A stretch of DNA of 32,194 bases from a virus. A program made the position numbers and the translations under genes. The stretch's first letter is position 1; each line of letters opens with the position of its first letter. This document shows, in pieces, positions 1 through 7,709 of the stretch. The DNA lies in the IMG/VR virus record IMGVR_UViG_3300027793_000208, positions 1 through 32,194 of that record, one strand, 5' to 3'. The notes beneath the pieces are model-generated. The model was not told the origin of the DNA. It made no database searches and saw nothing but the letters and a program-made list of their open reading frames with translations.

Positions 1-851
1 TCTCCCACTGGTCGATACTCAACGTTGAAAATTGAAGCACTTACAGTACCAATTCCAGTTATGTTTTGGAATAAAAAGTTACCCTTGATATCTATTGGAT
101 TACCGCCAGAAATTTTTTCTACTAGTATATTTTTTGTTATAAAATAAGAGTTTGAAGATGGTGAAAGGGTATAATCTTGTGGTTTTATAATTTCAATATC
201 TGCGCCATATAAAATTTTGAAGAGAAGTTTATATGATAAATCTGTTCCTTTTGATTTGTATAAGTCTTTAATCTTGTAAGATACATTTTCAATGGAAATA
301 TCTTTGTAGAAATCTCTGGATTCAAAACCAGGTAAAAACTCATACTTAAAGTTTTCAAAAAATTTGATCAAAAATAGATTACTTAGATTTTGAACTACAC
401 TATTATCCGTATGTTCGGCTGCCTTAGTTGATGAGAAAACCAAAAATTCTGGGTTATCCAGAGATTCTAGGTTCTCAATCCCACTAAATCCCCTAATGCA
501 ATTTTGAAAGGAGGTTTCAGTTTTAGATAAGTAAGTGATAATTTCATCATTAATTTTCAACAGTCCATAAGAATCTGGCCAACCTTTAGTAGACTCAACA
601 TTTATAACATCATCAAAAGATAAAACATCAGAAGTTAAAGTAGTTTTTTCAGTTAACTCTACATTATTAAATGCTTTAGAATTTTTATAGTTTACAATAT
701 TAGAAACGATATCAATCGGTCCTGACTGATATTCTAATGAATTGTAATACTGTGCAAGAAACTCACTAAAAAGCGGAGATTCTATGGATAAGAATTCTGG
801 AATTTGGGTTCCAATGATCGAGCTGATTTTTACTCTTTTAATTTCTGACAT
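1..851 (-). CDS. Virion structural protein, baseplate-associated (C-terminus outside window)
   Basis: This frame is open from the ATG at 851 to the left edge, giving about 283 residues with no stop, so the gene is cut by the window. It begins MSEIKRVKISSIIGTQIPEF and continues with an aromatic, acidic stretch (LFSEFLAQYYNSLEYQSGP). It starts one base after the stop of gp6, so it is translationally linked to it. Cyanomyoviruses usually carry a large structural protein of this kind directly behind gp6; that link is from family knowledge and position. Exact location in the virion is not visible. I am confident it is a gene and moderately confident it is structural. Confidence 0.75.
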   Translation of the reverse strand, partial: MSEIKRVKISSIIGTQIPEFLSIESPLFSEFLAQYYNSLEYQSGPIDIVSNIVNYKNSKAFNNVELTEKTTLTSDVLSFDDVINVESTKGWPDSYGLLKINDEIITYLSKTETSFQNCIRGFSGIENLESLDNPEFLVFSSTKAAEHTDNSVVQNLSNLFLIKFFENFKYEFLPGFESRDFYKDISIENVSYKIKDLYKSKGTDLSYKLLFKILYGADIEIIKPQDYTLSPSSNSYFITKNILVEKISGGNPIDIKGNFLFQNITGIGTVSASIFNVEYRPVG

Positions 852-852
852 T

Positions 853-2727
853 TTATCTCGTATACTTTCCGTTTAGATAACTTGATGTAACCACATATTG
901 GGTTGCAGAAGAATTTTCACCAGAACTTACAACATCTTCTATAATATTTACCACAGATTTTTGAACATCTAATTGCAAATACAAATCTTGAAGTCCTATA
1001 ATATCGTTTGACTCTGGGATGGCTTGAACTTCTATGAATCCATTTGCCAACACTGACGATGTTATATTAACAACGTCTAAAAGAATTTCACCTCGTTTAT
1101 AATTTATTGTACCAGCATTATTTTTTATAATTACTGGAAGATTATTTTCCAATTTAAAGAAAAATATAATTCCTTTAGTTTTATTTGTAGGTGATGCCGC
1201 ATCTGCCATATAAATGACATCAGAAACACCATTAATAAAAAATCCAGTAGACTTTACAGAGTATCCTCCAGTTTTAATATGTATTTCATTACCAAAACAA
1301 AGTTCATATGTTGCAAAAGTATTTAACTCTGGATTCAAATCCCTTCTCATCTTAACTTTTGTTATGTTAGATGTAATTGATTTGTCACAATCATCTATTA
1401 GTCCAACAACTTTACTATATTTGAATCTACCTCCAAAACTATTAACATCTTTGGAGTTAGAATATGCGGTTAAAGTGTCAATTACTTTTGTTTTTACTAT
1501 TTCTGGGTTACTTAGTAGATTGACATTATAATAAGTTGAAACATCCAATTCCACGTACAAGTAAGATAAGTCAACTATTTCCGGTTTAATACCTGCAATT
1601 GAATACTTTTTAATTGTACTTAGAATATTCTGCTTTGTAATTTCGGAAAGAAACGTTCCGTTTCTTGGCTTTATTGATATAAAAACTTTTCCATATTCCG
1701 GTGGATCCAATTCATCACCACCATAAGAATTTACGGACTCTACGTTTGGATAAACATATGGAATAAGTGATTTATAATCATTTGATGTCACTGCCCTATA
1801 TTGAGATGCATAGACTTTCGGTGCGAAATATTTAATAGAATCCATCGATTCAATATTATCACCATTTTCAGATTTAGATTGAGTTAAAACTAATGAAATT
1901 CCGGTGGTAACATCAAATAAATTATTATCAATTAATCTACCAGAAAAAGTAAAGTTTGAAGCTCCATTACCAGAAGATCCATTTGTAACAATATAACTAA
2001 TTTCTATTCTACTTCCATTAGATGGTTTTTTACCAATAATATTATCACCAAATCTAATTTCGTACTTAGTATCTCCTACTTCCTGAATCAAGAAAATTCT
2101 TGAATCTTTACCAACATTTAATAGAGTATCATATTGATTATAAATTTCTGTTACTTGATTTATAACTTTTACTCGAATTGTGGTGGTATCAATTCCAATA
2201 TTAGGTAGAACAAATCTTTGGTTTGGTTGAGATTCATCTACTATGAAAGTTGTTGTTAAATATATTCCCTCATAAATTTGTAAATTATCAAATATAGCAA
2301 TTCCGTCCGTATTTACTGGAGTAACAATATCTTCCGGTATTGAAAAAATATAATTTCCATTAACTACTGCACCAAGAGATACTTGACCTGCAAGTAACTT
2401 TACACTTCTAGCGTTTGTTTGACTCATATCAACGCTAAAATTTATTAAAGCTCTTGATGATCTTTTTGATCTGGGTAAATAACCAATGTTTCTGGCTAGG
2501 GATACTATATTTTCTCTAAGAGTGGCACTATCAAGAAACATTTCATTAACTGCCATATTTGAGTTGTAGGCAGTTATGTAGCTATTATATGCTAATAAGT
2601 CAATTAAAACCGAAAAATTTGAACCCTCAAAATCGAAGTCAGTAAATTGACCGTTCGCACGCAAATAATCTTTGATCTGAGTCTTAAGATCACTGAAATC
2701 TAAGTTTGTGAATTGATTGAATGACAT
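853..2727 (-). CDS. 6: Baseplate wedge protein gp6
   Basis: The 624-residue product is close to the length of T4 gp6 (660), which forms the inner ring of the baseplate wedge and dimerises to join wedges around the hub. The N-terminus (MSFNQFTNLDFSDLKTQIKDYL, then YNSYITAYNSNMAVNEMFLDSATLRENIVSLA around residues 48-80) is characteristic of gp6 and related J-like baseplate proteins. Its ATG overlaps the gp25 stop by one base (TAATG) and its own stop is one base from the next gene, so gp25, gp6 and the next structural gene form one late operon. The low GC of this block is typical of the conserved virion module. Confidence 0.93.
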   Translation of the reverse strand: MSFNQFTNLDFSDLKTQIKDYLRANGQFTDFDFEGSNFSVLIDLLAYNSYITAYNSNMAVNEMFLDSATLRENIVSLARNIGYLPRSKRSSRALINFSVDMSQTNARSVKLLAGQVSLGAVVNGNYIFSIPEDIVTPVNTDGIAIFDNLQIYEGIYLTTTFIVDESQPNQRFVLPNIGIDTTTIRVKVINQVTEIYNQYDTLLNVGKDSRIFLIQEVGDTKYEIRFGDNIIGKKPSNGSRIEISYIVTNGSSGNGASNFTFSGRLIDNNLFDVTTGISLVLTQSKSENGDNIESMDSIKYFAPKVYASQYRAVTSNDYKSLIPYVYPNVESVNSYGGDELDPPEYGKVFISIKPRNGTFLSEITKQNILSTIKKYSIAGIKPEIVDLSYLYVELDVSTYYNVNLLSNPEIVKTKVIDTLTAYSNSKDVNSFGGRFKYSKVVGLIDDCDKSITSNITKVKMRRDLNPELNTFATYELCFGNEIHIKTGGYSVKSTGFFINGVSDVIYMADAASPTNKTKGIIFFFKLENNLPVIIKNNAGTINYKRGEILLDVVNITSSVLANGFIEVQAIPESNDIIGLQDLYLQLDVQKSVVNIIEDVVSSGENSSATQYVVTSSYLNGKYTR

Positions 2728-3125
2728 TAGACTCTAGTTGGTTGTAATATGAAGTCTATAGTTTGAGCCGGGACAGGTATACCAATTATAGTATACGCTA
2801 TTCTTACATTGATTTGATTAGAATCATCCGGATATGTAACTAAAACAGAAGATAATGAAATTCTAGGTTCATAATTTTCTAAAAGAGTTGTAATGTTCAA
2901 CTCCAGAGAATAAGACATCTCTGGAGTTTGTAATTGGAACATAGAATCTTCAACACTAGATCCCAAAAGCGAATTAAAAACTCTTTCACCCATTCTAGTT
3001 CTCACTAGATTGATAACAGATTTTTTAATCGCATCCTCATTGTTAATAGGTAAAATATCATTAGTTACAGGATTTCTCACAAACGAGAGACTTATGTCTT
3101 TAAATCTGCGAGAAATCGTAGTCAT
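2727..3125 (-). CDS. 25: Baseplate wedge protein gp25
   Basis: The 132-residue product matches T4 gp25 (132) in length. It carries the gp25 hallmarks: MGERVF at residues 45-50 and the EPR motif at 86-88 (NYEPRI), the core that binds gp6 and the sheath-initiating baseplate and is shared with type VI secretion TssE. It is first in the gp25-gp6-structural protein operon and follows a late-promoter-like AATAAATA at 3141-3148. The ATG at 3125 is used because nothing longer is credible and the spacing to the promoter fits. Confidence 0.93.
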   Translation of the reverse strand: MTTISRRFKDISLSFVRNPVTNDILPINNEDAIKKSVINLVRTRMGERVFNSLLGSSVEDSMFQLQTPEMSYSLELNITTLLENYEPRISLSSVLVTYPDDSNQINVRIAYTIIGIPVPAQTIDFILQPTRV

Positions 3126-3140
3126 TACTCAAACTAAGGG

Positions 3141-3148
3141 TATTTATT
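3141..3148 (-). promoter_or_regulatory. Late-promoter-like motif AATAAATA before gp25
   Basis: The minus strand reads AATAAATA 16 bases upstream of the gp25 ATG. T4-type late promoters are a -10-like TATAAATA box with no -35, and cyanophage versions vary at the first base. Position and context support it; start mapping is not available. Confidence 0.55.
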
Positions 3149-3165
3149 ATATGTATAAGACATTT

Positions 3166-3405
3166 TTACCACTTTTTACCATAGGTTGGCTCAGTGCCAT
3201 ACTCCCAATCATCGTAATCTTCATCATTACGAATCTTCTCATGAAGGTCGGTTTGTTTCTTTAAATCATGGTGAGGTGCTGAGTCGTGCATAACCTCTTG
3301 AATTACTCTTTTTTGAGGACTTGCACCATAATCTGTAACCAACTTTGTGGTTCCCCACTTTTCACGCATGTAATTTGGGTCTCTATCTACGAATAAGTTT
3401 GACAT
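3166..3405 (-). CDS. Conserved small cyanophage protein, unknown function
   Basis: This encodes a 79-residue acidic/aromatic protein starting MSNLFVDRDPNYMREKWG and ending WEYGTEPTYGKKW. I choose the ATG at 3405 rather than the longer frame (3465) because AGGAGC lies just upstream at normal spacing. A 7-bp hairpin immediately precedes and partly covers this ribosome-binding site (see separate entry). It sits between gp25 and a block of short proteins in the virion region. I see no domain; a structural or assembly role is only suggested by location. Confidence 0.75.
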   Translation of the reverse strand: MSNLFVDRDPNYMREKWGTTKLVTDYGASPQKRVIQEVMHDSAPHHDLKKQTDLHEKIRNDEDYDDWEYGTEPTYGKKW

Positions 3406-3413
3406 TTTAGCTC

Positions 3414-3431
3414 CTGATTTGAAAAAATCAG
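3414..3431 (-). promoter_or_regulatory. Hairpin overlapping the RBS of the 79-residue gene
   Basis: On the minus strand CTGATTT-TTTC-AAATCAG forms a 7-bp stem whose 3' arm supplies the AG of the AGGAG ribosome-binding site for the gene starting at 3405. It could damp translation or simply be the 3' structure of an upstream transcript. It lacks a U-tract and so is not a standard terminator. Confidence 0.4.
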
Positions 3432-3477
3432 AACTTTTTACGGGGTTGCTATCCCGAAATGTCAAAGATTATTGATT

Positions 3478-3945
3478 TTATTCTTCGTCAGTGATTTTTT
3501 CTGCGTATTGGAAGTCATCCCCAAGGATTTCTTTGAGATAATCTTCTGTCCAGTAGGTATAATAGTCGGTTTGCAACAATTTTTTACGAATAGTACTCAA
3601 TTTTTTCTTAGATTGACACAAAATTAGGTTATATTTCTCATTATTCGTCTTTACTCCTCCTATAAAAGTATCTCTGGAGGATAAATCTTCAAAAAATTTG
3701 TAATATTGGAACTTTTCATTGTAGTGTGATACCCATTTCATGACCTGATCTGGTCTCCAGAAGTCTTCAATAATAAAAATGATGACATCATGACCTGGTT
3801 CAGGCACAATGTCATCAATAGTAGTCTCTACAATTAAAGTTTTTGAATTTTGAGCATATGGACAAACCGCAAATCCACCTAATTCAGGTCTATTCTCGGA
3901 GACTTCTCCAATCCATTTGCGAATATATGCTTCTTTTTCAGACAT
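3478..3945 (-). CDS. Conserved hypothetical protein, weak resemblance to DUF1415
   Basis: This gives a 155-residue protein from the ATG at 3945, which has AGGA about seven bases upstream and overlaps the stop of the 51-residue gene before it; the longer frame to 4005 is a read-back into that gene. The N-terminal third reads KWIGEVSENRPELGGFAVCPYA, recalling the LNLCPFA-type motif of DUF1415 proteins, and is followed by a beta-strand-rich VIIFIIEDFWRPDQVMKW. The match is by eye and weak. It is encoded next to baseplate genes; role unknown. Confidence 0.8.
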   Translation of the reverse strand: MSEKEAYIRKWIGEVSENRPELGGFAVCPYAQNSKTLIVETTIDDIVPEPGHDVIIFIIEDFWRPDQVMKWVSHYNEKFQYYKFFEDLSSRDTFIGGVKTNNEKYNLILCQSKKKLSTIRKKLLQTDYYTYWTEDYLKEILGDDFQYAEKITDEE

Positions 3946-3946
3946 A

Positions 3947-4102
3947 TCATCCTGCAGCGAGTGGTGAAGCAGGATTTGGTCTGGAAGGTGCAACTGTTCC
4001 TGCATTTGCAGCTACATTATAGTCAAAAACTTTTGCAGTTTCTGGTGTTGGTGCTGGAGCATCTGCTTCAGTTGGACCTACTTTTGGTGTTGTATCGGAC
4101 AT
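3947..4102 (-). CDS. Pro/Ala/Thr-rich 51-residue protein
   Basis: The gene starts MSDTTPKVGPTEADAPAPTP and ends SRPNPASPLAAG, a low-complexity, probably disordered peptide rich in Pro, Ala and Thr. Its stop overlaps the ribosome-binding region of the next gene (GGATGATATG), so the two are probably coupled. A CTAAATAA motif lies about 22 bases upstream and may be a late promoter variant. No function is visible; the location suggests a minor virion or assembly factor. Confidence 0.7.
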   Translation of the reverse strand: MSDTTPKVGPTEADAPAPTPETAKVFDYNVAANAGTVAPSRPNPASPLAAG

Positions 4103-4123
4103 CTGTTTAATTACTATTTTAAA

Positions 4124-4131
4124 TTATTTAG
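4124..4131 (-). promoter_or_regulatory. CTAAATAA motif, possible late promoter variant
   Basis: The minus strand reads CTAAATAA, overlapping the stop codon of the 35-residue gene and lying 22 bases before the next ATG (4102). The same CTAAATA core occurs before the glycosyltransferase gene (5258-5265) and before the NeuD-like gene (28521-28528). It differs from TATAAATA at the first two positions. Confidence 0.3.
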
Positions 4132-4231
4132 ACTTTTTTCCTTTACTTTTATTTGCTTTTGCTTGGGTCTTAATCCCTTTGCAACGTTTATCTGGTCTAG
4201 AATAACCTTCTTTATGAATCCAACGAGTCAT
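4124..4231 (-). CDS. Lys-rich 35-residue peptide
   Basis: This short frame starts MTRWIHKEGYSRPDKRCKGI and ends in a lysine-rich tail (KANKSKGKKSK). Its ATG overlaps the stop of the preceding gene (ATGA), which supports it being translated. The strong positive charge suggests binding to nucleic acid or to an acidic protein, but this is inference only. Confidence 0.65.
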   Translation of the reverse strand: MTRWIHKEGYSRPDKRCKGIKTQAKANKSKGKKSK

Positions 4232-4380
4232 TTACCCTGGCCGCGATATGGTTTCCTAGCCTTATTACGACTAGTTGCAGCATATTTAGTTCCCTTTCCC
4301 CTTCCTTGAAGGGTCAGTTTGGGTTTTCCTGGCATATAACCAGTATTCTTATTCAATCCACCTTTTGCTTTTACTGCCAT
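4228..4380 (-). CDS. Basic Gly/Lys-rich 50-residue protein
   Basis: The protein starts MAVKAKGGLNKNTGYMPGKP and ends KARKPYRGQGK, with about a quarter Lys or Arg and many glycines. GAGG lies about nine bases upstream of the ATG. It is coupled by ATGA overlap to the Lys-rich 35-residue gene. Short basic proteins of this type recur beside baseplate genes in cyanomyoviruses. A nucleic-acid-binding role is possible but unproven. Confidence 0.75.
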   Translation of the reverse strand: MAVKAKGGLNKNTGYMPGKPKLTLQGRGKGTKYAATSRNKARKPYRGQGK

Positions 4381-4441
4381 TTTTTAATACCTCAAAGTTG
4401 GTTTATTTGCGCGCCGAAATTCAATTCAAACGCGCCAGAAA

Positions 4442-5194
4442 TCAGATAATACGAGTCTTTTCGTGACCCACACGGATCTTCGGATCACACCAGATCTCAA
4501 AGCCCGCTTTAATTGCATCGAGACAGAACGAAACGTCTTCTCCACACATATCTTGAACTTCTCCAGAGTCGAATACTTGCATCTTAGGAGCGAACCAGGG
4601 GTACTCTAGAGACTCGAAGACACCATGCTTGATAAGAACCCATCCAAACCCAGTATAGTCCACCGTAAAGGGTTTCCGGCGCTTACTCATGGTCTCTCCG
4701 GTCTCATGGTTCATGACTCCACCATTGTTCTTAAAGTCATCTTCTTCAAGCCAATGAGCAACAGAAGTCGTTTGACCATCTTCGGTCATATACCAACCAG
4801 CCGCAATGTCACGATCCATTGCAACGAGACGATAGAACTTCTCAGTATCAAACACAATATCGTTATCGATCCAGAGTTGGTAATCATACTTCAGTTTACC
4901 ATCCCAGGGAATCTGTTTTGGTCCACGCAGAACGTTTGCACCAAGAACCTTGCAACGTGCAAAGTTAACCATGGAAGAATAGTCCTGAGAAATTTGAATG
5001 GATGCACCATTCTGGACTAGATCAAAACAAAGTTGAACAAAATTCTTCAGGAAGATATAGGAACATCCACGACCAGGGAGACAGAAGATAATTGATTTAC
5101 CACGAATCGCTTCTTTTGCAGCATCGATATCAAAATCATCCTCATTCTTTTTTGGAGTTGGTGCTGTAGCTTTAATTGTAAATCCTTTAGACAT
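4442..5194 (-). CDS. Putative glycosyltransferase, GT-A-like
   Basis: The 250-residue protein has features of a GT-A fold sugar transferase: a first beta strand SIIFCLPGRGCSY (34-46), then YDYQLWIDNDIVFD with a DND (110-112) in the place of the DxD metal/nucleotide-sugar motif, a GYTGFGW-like acceptor loop near 180, CGEDVSFC (217-224) where such enzymes carry the catalytic acidic ED pair, and a late His (244). It would act on a sugar-bearing substrate in the infected cell. A similar gene is common near gp25 in cyanomyoviruses. It has its own sigma70-like promoter and a CTAAATAA motif upstream, and a higher GC than its neighbours. Substrate unknown. Confidence 0.75.
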   Translation of the reverse strand: MSKGFTIKATAPTPKKNEDDFDIDAAKEAIRGKSIIFCLPGRGCSYIFLKNFVQLCFDLVQNGASIQISQDYSSMVNFARCKVLGANVLRGPKQIPWDGKLKYDYQLWIDNDIVFDTEKFYRLVAMDRDIAAGWYMTEDGQTTSVAHWLEEDDFKNNGGVMNHETGETMSKRRKPFTVDYTGFGWVLIKHGVFESLEYPWFAPKMQVFDSGEVQDMCGEDVSFCLDAIKAGFEIWCDPKIRVGHEKTRII

Positions 5195-5217
5195 AAAATT
5201 AGAATTGCAACGTTATC

Positions 5218-5246
5218 ATTCTACCACCACAAGTCAATTCATGCAA
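5218..5246 (-). promoter_or_regulatory. Sigma70-like promoter of the glycosyltransferase gene
   Basis: On the minus strand TTGCAT (5241-5246) and TAGAAT (5218-5223) are separated by exactly 17 bases, and the ATG follows 23 bases after the -10. This fits a host-type promoter placed between the 49-residue gene and the glycosyltransferase. Confidence 0.55.
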
Positions 5247-5257
5247 TGGTTTCTGGT

Positions 5258-5265
5258 TTATTTAG
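5258..5265 (-). promoter_or_regulatory. CTAAATAA motif upstream of the glycosyltransferase
   Basis: The minus strand reads CTAAATAA 63 bases before the ATG at 5194. It is the second copy of a possible late-promoter variant in this window. The leader would be longer than usual, which weakens the call. Confidence 0.25.
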
Positions 5266-5274
5266 AATGTCAAA

Positions 5275-5424
5275 TCAAACACATTCTTCTTCAATTTTGA
5301 CCAATAAATCTTCAATTTCATTCTTGAGAGAATCATTGATGACTAAAATTTTATCCGTATCTAATCGATGTTGAATGCAATCAATGAGTAGATCTTTTTC
5401 CTGGTAATCCAACTTAAGTTCCAT
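5275..5424 (-). CDS. Acidic helical 49-residue protein
   Basis: I start this gene at the third in-frame ATG (5424; MELKLDYQEKDLLIDC) because AAAGGA sits six bases before it, whereas the upstream ATGs at 5451 and 5442 lack a ribosome-binding site. The product is charged and predicted helical (NDSLKNEIEDLLVKIEEECV). It lies alone between the 374-residue gene and the glycosyltransferase. Function unknown. Confidence 0.65.
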   Translation of the reverse strand: MELKLDYQEKDLLIDCIQHRLDTDKILVINDSLKNEIEDLLVKIEEECV

Positions 5425-5462
5425 ATATTCCTTTAAGTTCATTTCAAACATTATATATGATT

Positions 5463-6587
5463 TTATTTTTTTGAAAAAGAGACTCCAAACTTAGACAAAG
5501 CATTTTCTATCTTTTTATAGTTTATGCTCTGTTGATACTTTGAATCAAAAATAATTTGATCCATCTTTTCACAGTTATCCTCAAATCTCTTTTGATTATC
5601 ATACCACAATTCATGGATATTGGTAGAGCCATCTAACAAATGTTGATTCCTATCAATTGCTGCTGCAAGTCTCTCAAAATGATCTTCAATTTCATCATAA
5701 CTATGATCTACAATATCTTCAAAGATATCAATATCAAAAAGCTTTTTAATTTCTCTTGCCATTCCAATTCCATTAATATAAATTGGAAAATTTTTGGCAT
5801 ATACAGATTGAACTTCTTTCTCACTTAAACTTGGAACATTCTCAAAGAACATTGTTCCAGTAATAATCTCTACACCAATTCTTTCGTAGATTGGCATTAA
5901 ATTATTATTGTAATTAGTTGATACTCTATCTTCAATTGAACTGAAATTTTTTATTTTCAATCGTCTAAAATCTTTTGACTTAAACTTGACGTATCCCTTC
6001 GCAAAACTACTTTTTAATTGATACGATGAGATCTTGGTAAAATTACGATAACTATCATGACTTGCAAGTGGACCAGCGTTCATGTTGAAAGTAATATAAC
6101 CATTCTCATGATAGTCTTTTGATAACAAGTAACACACCGCCATGACTCTGTGTAACTTTGTATCTGCATTCAATGATAACCATTTATTGGTTAGATTTTT
6201 CTTTTCACAGTGAGTTAATCTCTCTGTTAAAGTTCCTGAAAAAATTGTATCCCAATGTAAGTTCGGAACATTCAGTTTGTCTCCGAGACCTATGTTGTAA
6301 TTGAATATAATAAAATTTTGTTCAGGGTGATCCTCGCAGAATTGTTTAATTTCTTCAGTTGCAATATTATCCAATCCATCAATGATAAAATCAATGACAT
6401 TTAAAATTACAACTCTACTCTTAAATTCAATATTATATAAGTCACCAAAGGATGTATGACGCCCATAAGGACAAAAAATTAATTGATAACACTCGATATC
6501 TTCTCCGAGCTCATATGCATCCAAGAAACTTTCAATCGCATCATTGAAAGGTACTCCAGGATAAAAAGATAGTGTTTTGACTTCCAT
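5463..6587 (-). CDS. 374-residue protein of unknown function, possibly carbohydrate-related
   Basis: The protein starts MEVKTLSFYPGVPF. It has a mid-protein block NKWLSLNADTKLHRVMAVCYLL followed by GYITFN, which resembles the N-R-x-HR..G..SF arrangement in some glycosyltransferase-like proteins of viruses and bacteria. The resemblance is by eye, so the assignment is tentative. It is AT-rich like the virion block and stands directly behind a canonical late promoter (TATAAATA at 6612-6619), so it is probably expressed late. The C-terminus is charged and helical. It is single-copy and not overlapped by neighbours. Confidence 0.85.
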   Translation of the reverse strand: MEVKTLSFYPGVPFNDAIESFLDAYELGEDIECYQLIFCPYGRHTSFGDLYNIEFKSRVVILNVIDFIIDGLDNIATEEIKQFCEDHPEQNFIIFNYNIGLGDKLNVPNLHWDTIFSGTLTERLTHCEKKNLTNKWLSLNADTKLHRVMAVCYLLSKDYHENGYITFNMNAGPLASHDSYRNFTKISSYQLKSSFAKGYVKFKSKDFRRLKIKNFSSIEDRVSTNYNNNLMPIYERIGVEIITGTMFFENVPSLSEKEVQSVYAKNFPIYINGIGMAREIKKLFDIDIFEDIVDHSYDEIEDHFERLAAAIDRNQHLLDGSTNIHELWYDNQKRFEDNCEKMDQIIFDSKYQQSINYKKIENALSKFGVSFSKK

Positions 6588-6857
6588 GAATATTTTAAAA
6601 CGTCTTTTGAGTATTTATAGCCACCAAAAAATTTTTTGAATGCGGAAGGCTTTTCGAGCGCTTTTTGGGGTCGTTATAGATTAGGGTAGTTTAGCGTTTT
6701 TATATACGGGGGCCACCGCGCCCCGCGCTAACAACAACGGGCGCACAAACAACTGCTCAAACTGTCATAAGTACACGAAGACTGCTGCTCCTCCTAGTCG
6801 TATTCGTGTCCCCTCCAAGTGCTCATAAGCCTTCAGAGGGGACATACACTCAACCCA
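6588..6857. other. Non-coding boundary between virion block and small-gene region
   Basis: No credible gene is present. Besides the late promoter there is a 14-bp A/T palindrome (CAAAAAATTTTTTG, about 6625-6639), a GC-rich tract (about 6711-6730) next to TATATA (6701-6706 on the minus strand) that may be a hairpin plus -10, and two ATAAG repeats (about 6768 and 6823) of the kind enriched further right. The second lies in AGTGCTCATAAGCC, nearly repeated at 7854. Confidence 0.5.
6612..6619 (-). promoter_or_regulatory. T4-type late promoter TATAAATA
   Basis: The minus strand reads an exact TATAAATA ending 24 bases before the ATG at 6587. This is the canonical late box recognised in T4-type phages by the gp55-gp33-RNA polymerase complex. 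Confidence 0.8.
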
Positions 6858-7100
6858 TCAGCCGCTGGTCTTGAAGTATGCAGCATCATTGCCCTGAATC
6901 ACAGCATTCTGTGCATGTGTGGCATGTCCGCTGTATGCTTGACCACGACGGTTAGTGTTAGTCCGAGGGCCATTCGTGCGGCTCATGAGCAGTTCAGATT
7001 TCCGAGCCTTACGGGTGGGGAGCACAGTGTACTTAATCTCTCCTTGGATATCAGCAATCAACAGGTCGAGCTTAGTTGCGGTGGCGATGTTCAGAGTCAT
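6858..7100 (-). CDS. Basic 80-residue protein
   Basis: The protein starts MTLNIATATKLDLLIADIQG. Its second half is Arg/Asn/Thr-rich (SRTNGPRTNTNRRGQAYSGH) and probably disordered. The leader before the ATG is an A/C repeat (CACACACTAACACTC) without a Shine-Dalgarno match, a pattern shared with many genes here. It is the first gene after the virion block in reading order and the last of a three-gene group. Function unknown. Confidence 0.75.
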   Translation of the reverse strand: MTLNIATATKLDLLIADIQGEIKYTVLPTRKARKSELLMSRTNGPRTNTNRRGQAYSGHATHAQNAVIQGNDAAYFKTSG

Positions 7101-7137
7101 GAGTGTTAGTGTGTGTGGGTGAGTTAGAGTAAACGAA

Positions 7138-7326
7138 TCAGTAACGAATGACGTGGTTGATGTAGTTCAAGCCCCAGTCATGAGCAACATCAGGATCTTT
7201 GAATGTTTGCTTGACGGCATACTTGTAACCGTCCTCAGTTTCTCTCTGAAAGACCCATACATTCCACCTGCCAGACTTTGCTTGTTGAACGAAGAATGGA
7301 CGGGTCTCAGTGTTAGTGATCATCAT
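7138..7326 (-). CDS. 62-residue protein, unknown function
   Basis: The protein begins with a double Met (MMITNTETRPFFVQQAKSGR) and contains WNVWVFQRETEDGYKYAVK, an amphipathic beta-rich pattern. Start could be either Met. The leader lacks a Shine-Dalgarno and resembles those of the genes at 9152 and 9324 (AACACTTTTCT). It sits between the DUF7249-like gene and the 80-residue gene. Function unknown. Confidence 0.75.
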   Translation of the reverse strand: MMITNTETRPFFVQQAKSGRWNVWVFQRETEDGYKYAVKQTFKDPDVAHDWGLNYINHVIRY

Positions 7327-7357
7327 GAATCTTAAGTGAGAAAAGTGTTAATGAAGC

Positions 7358-7603
7358 TCAGAGTTCTTTGATCACCTCATCAAGCTCATCGTGGTTCAGC
7401 TCAGAGTCGTTCCAGAGTACACCATCAGGAGTGCAGCTCATACCGAGGTCGTCAATCATAAGCTCTTGGAACTCGGCATAATCACGACACTGAAGAGCAA
7501 GCTTATACAGACCGTAATCATTACCAATCCACAGAGCAGCATTCCAGGTCTCGTAGTTAGCGTAACCGTTGTAGGTAGCTTGAGTGGTTTGGGTGGTGCT
7601 CAT
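7358..7603 (-). CDS. DUF7249-like phage protein (NYETWN motif)
   Basis: I use the ATG at 7603 (MSTTQTTQATYNGYANYETW), placed behind the cassette ribosome-binding site GAGAGGAA; the longer frame would read through the promoter. The motif NYETWNAALWIGNDYGLYK is characteristic of a widespread small phage/bacterial family of unknown biochemical role. The C-terminus is acidic. It is the first gene of the group driven by the cassette at 7611-7667, next to the DnaA-box region. Confidence 0.85.
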   Translation of the reverse strand: MSTTQTTQATYNGYANYETWNAALWIGNDYGLYKLALQCRDYAEFQELMIDDLGMSCTPDGVLWNDSELNHDELDEVIKEL

Positions 7604-7610
7604 GTGTGTT

Positions 7611-7667
7611 CCTCTCAACATGGCTAATATACGGGATCTGGCTCCCTCTGGCACATTCTGTGGCCAG
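7611..7667 (-). promoter_or_regulatory. Promoter cassette 1 (divergent copy)
   Basis: On the minus strand the core is TATATT, then AGCC, then ATGTTGAGAGGAA, leading to the ATG at 7603. The hairpin is a variant (CTGG-C-CACA-GAA-TGTG-CCAG, 7648-7667, with one bulged C) and the CCGCC box is replaced by GTGCC. It is the outermost copy and faces the small genes, away from the non-coding region. Confidence 0.75.
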
Positions 7668-7709
7668 TTAGATAAGTGTCCATTGTGTCTCTGGATCTCA
7701 GCAATCTAT

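Noticed and set aside
6820-6846. 26-residue frame starting MSPLKAYEHLEG
   Set aside because: No ribosome-binding site, and it covers one of the ATAAG repeats.
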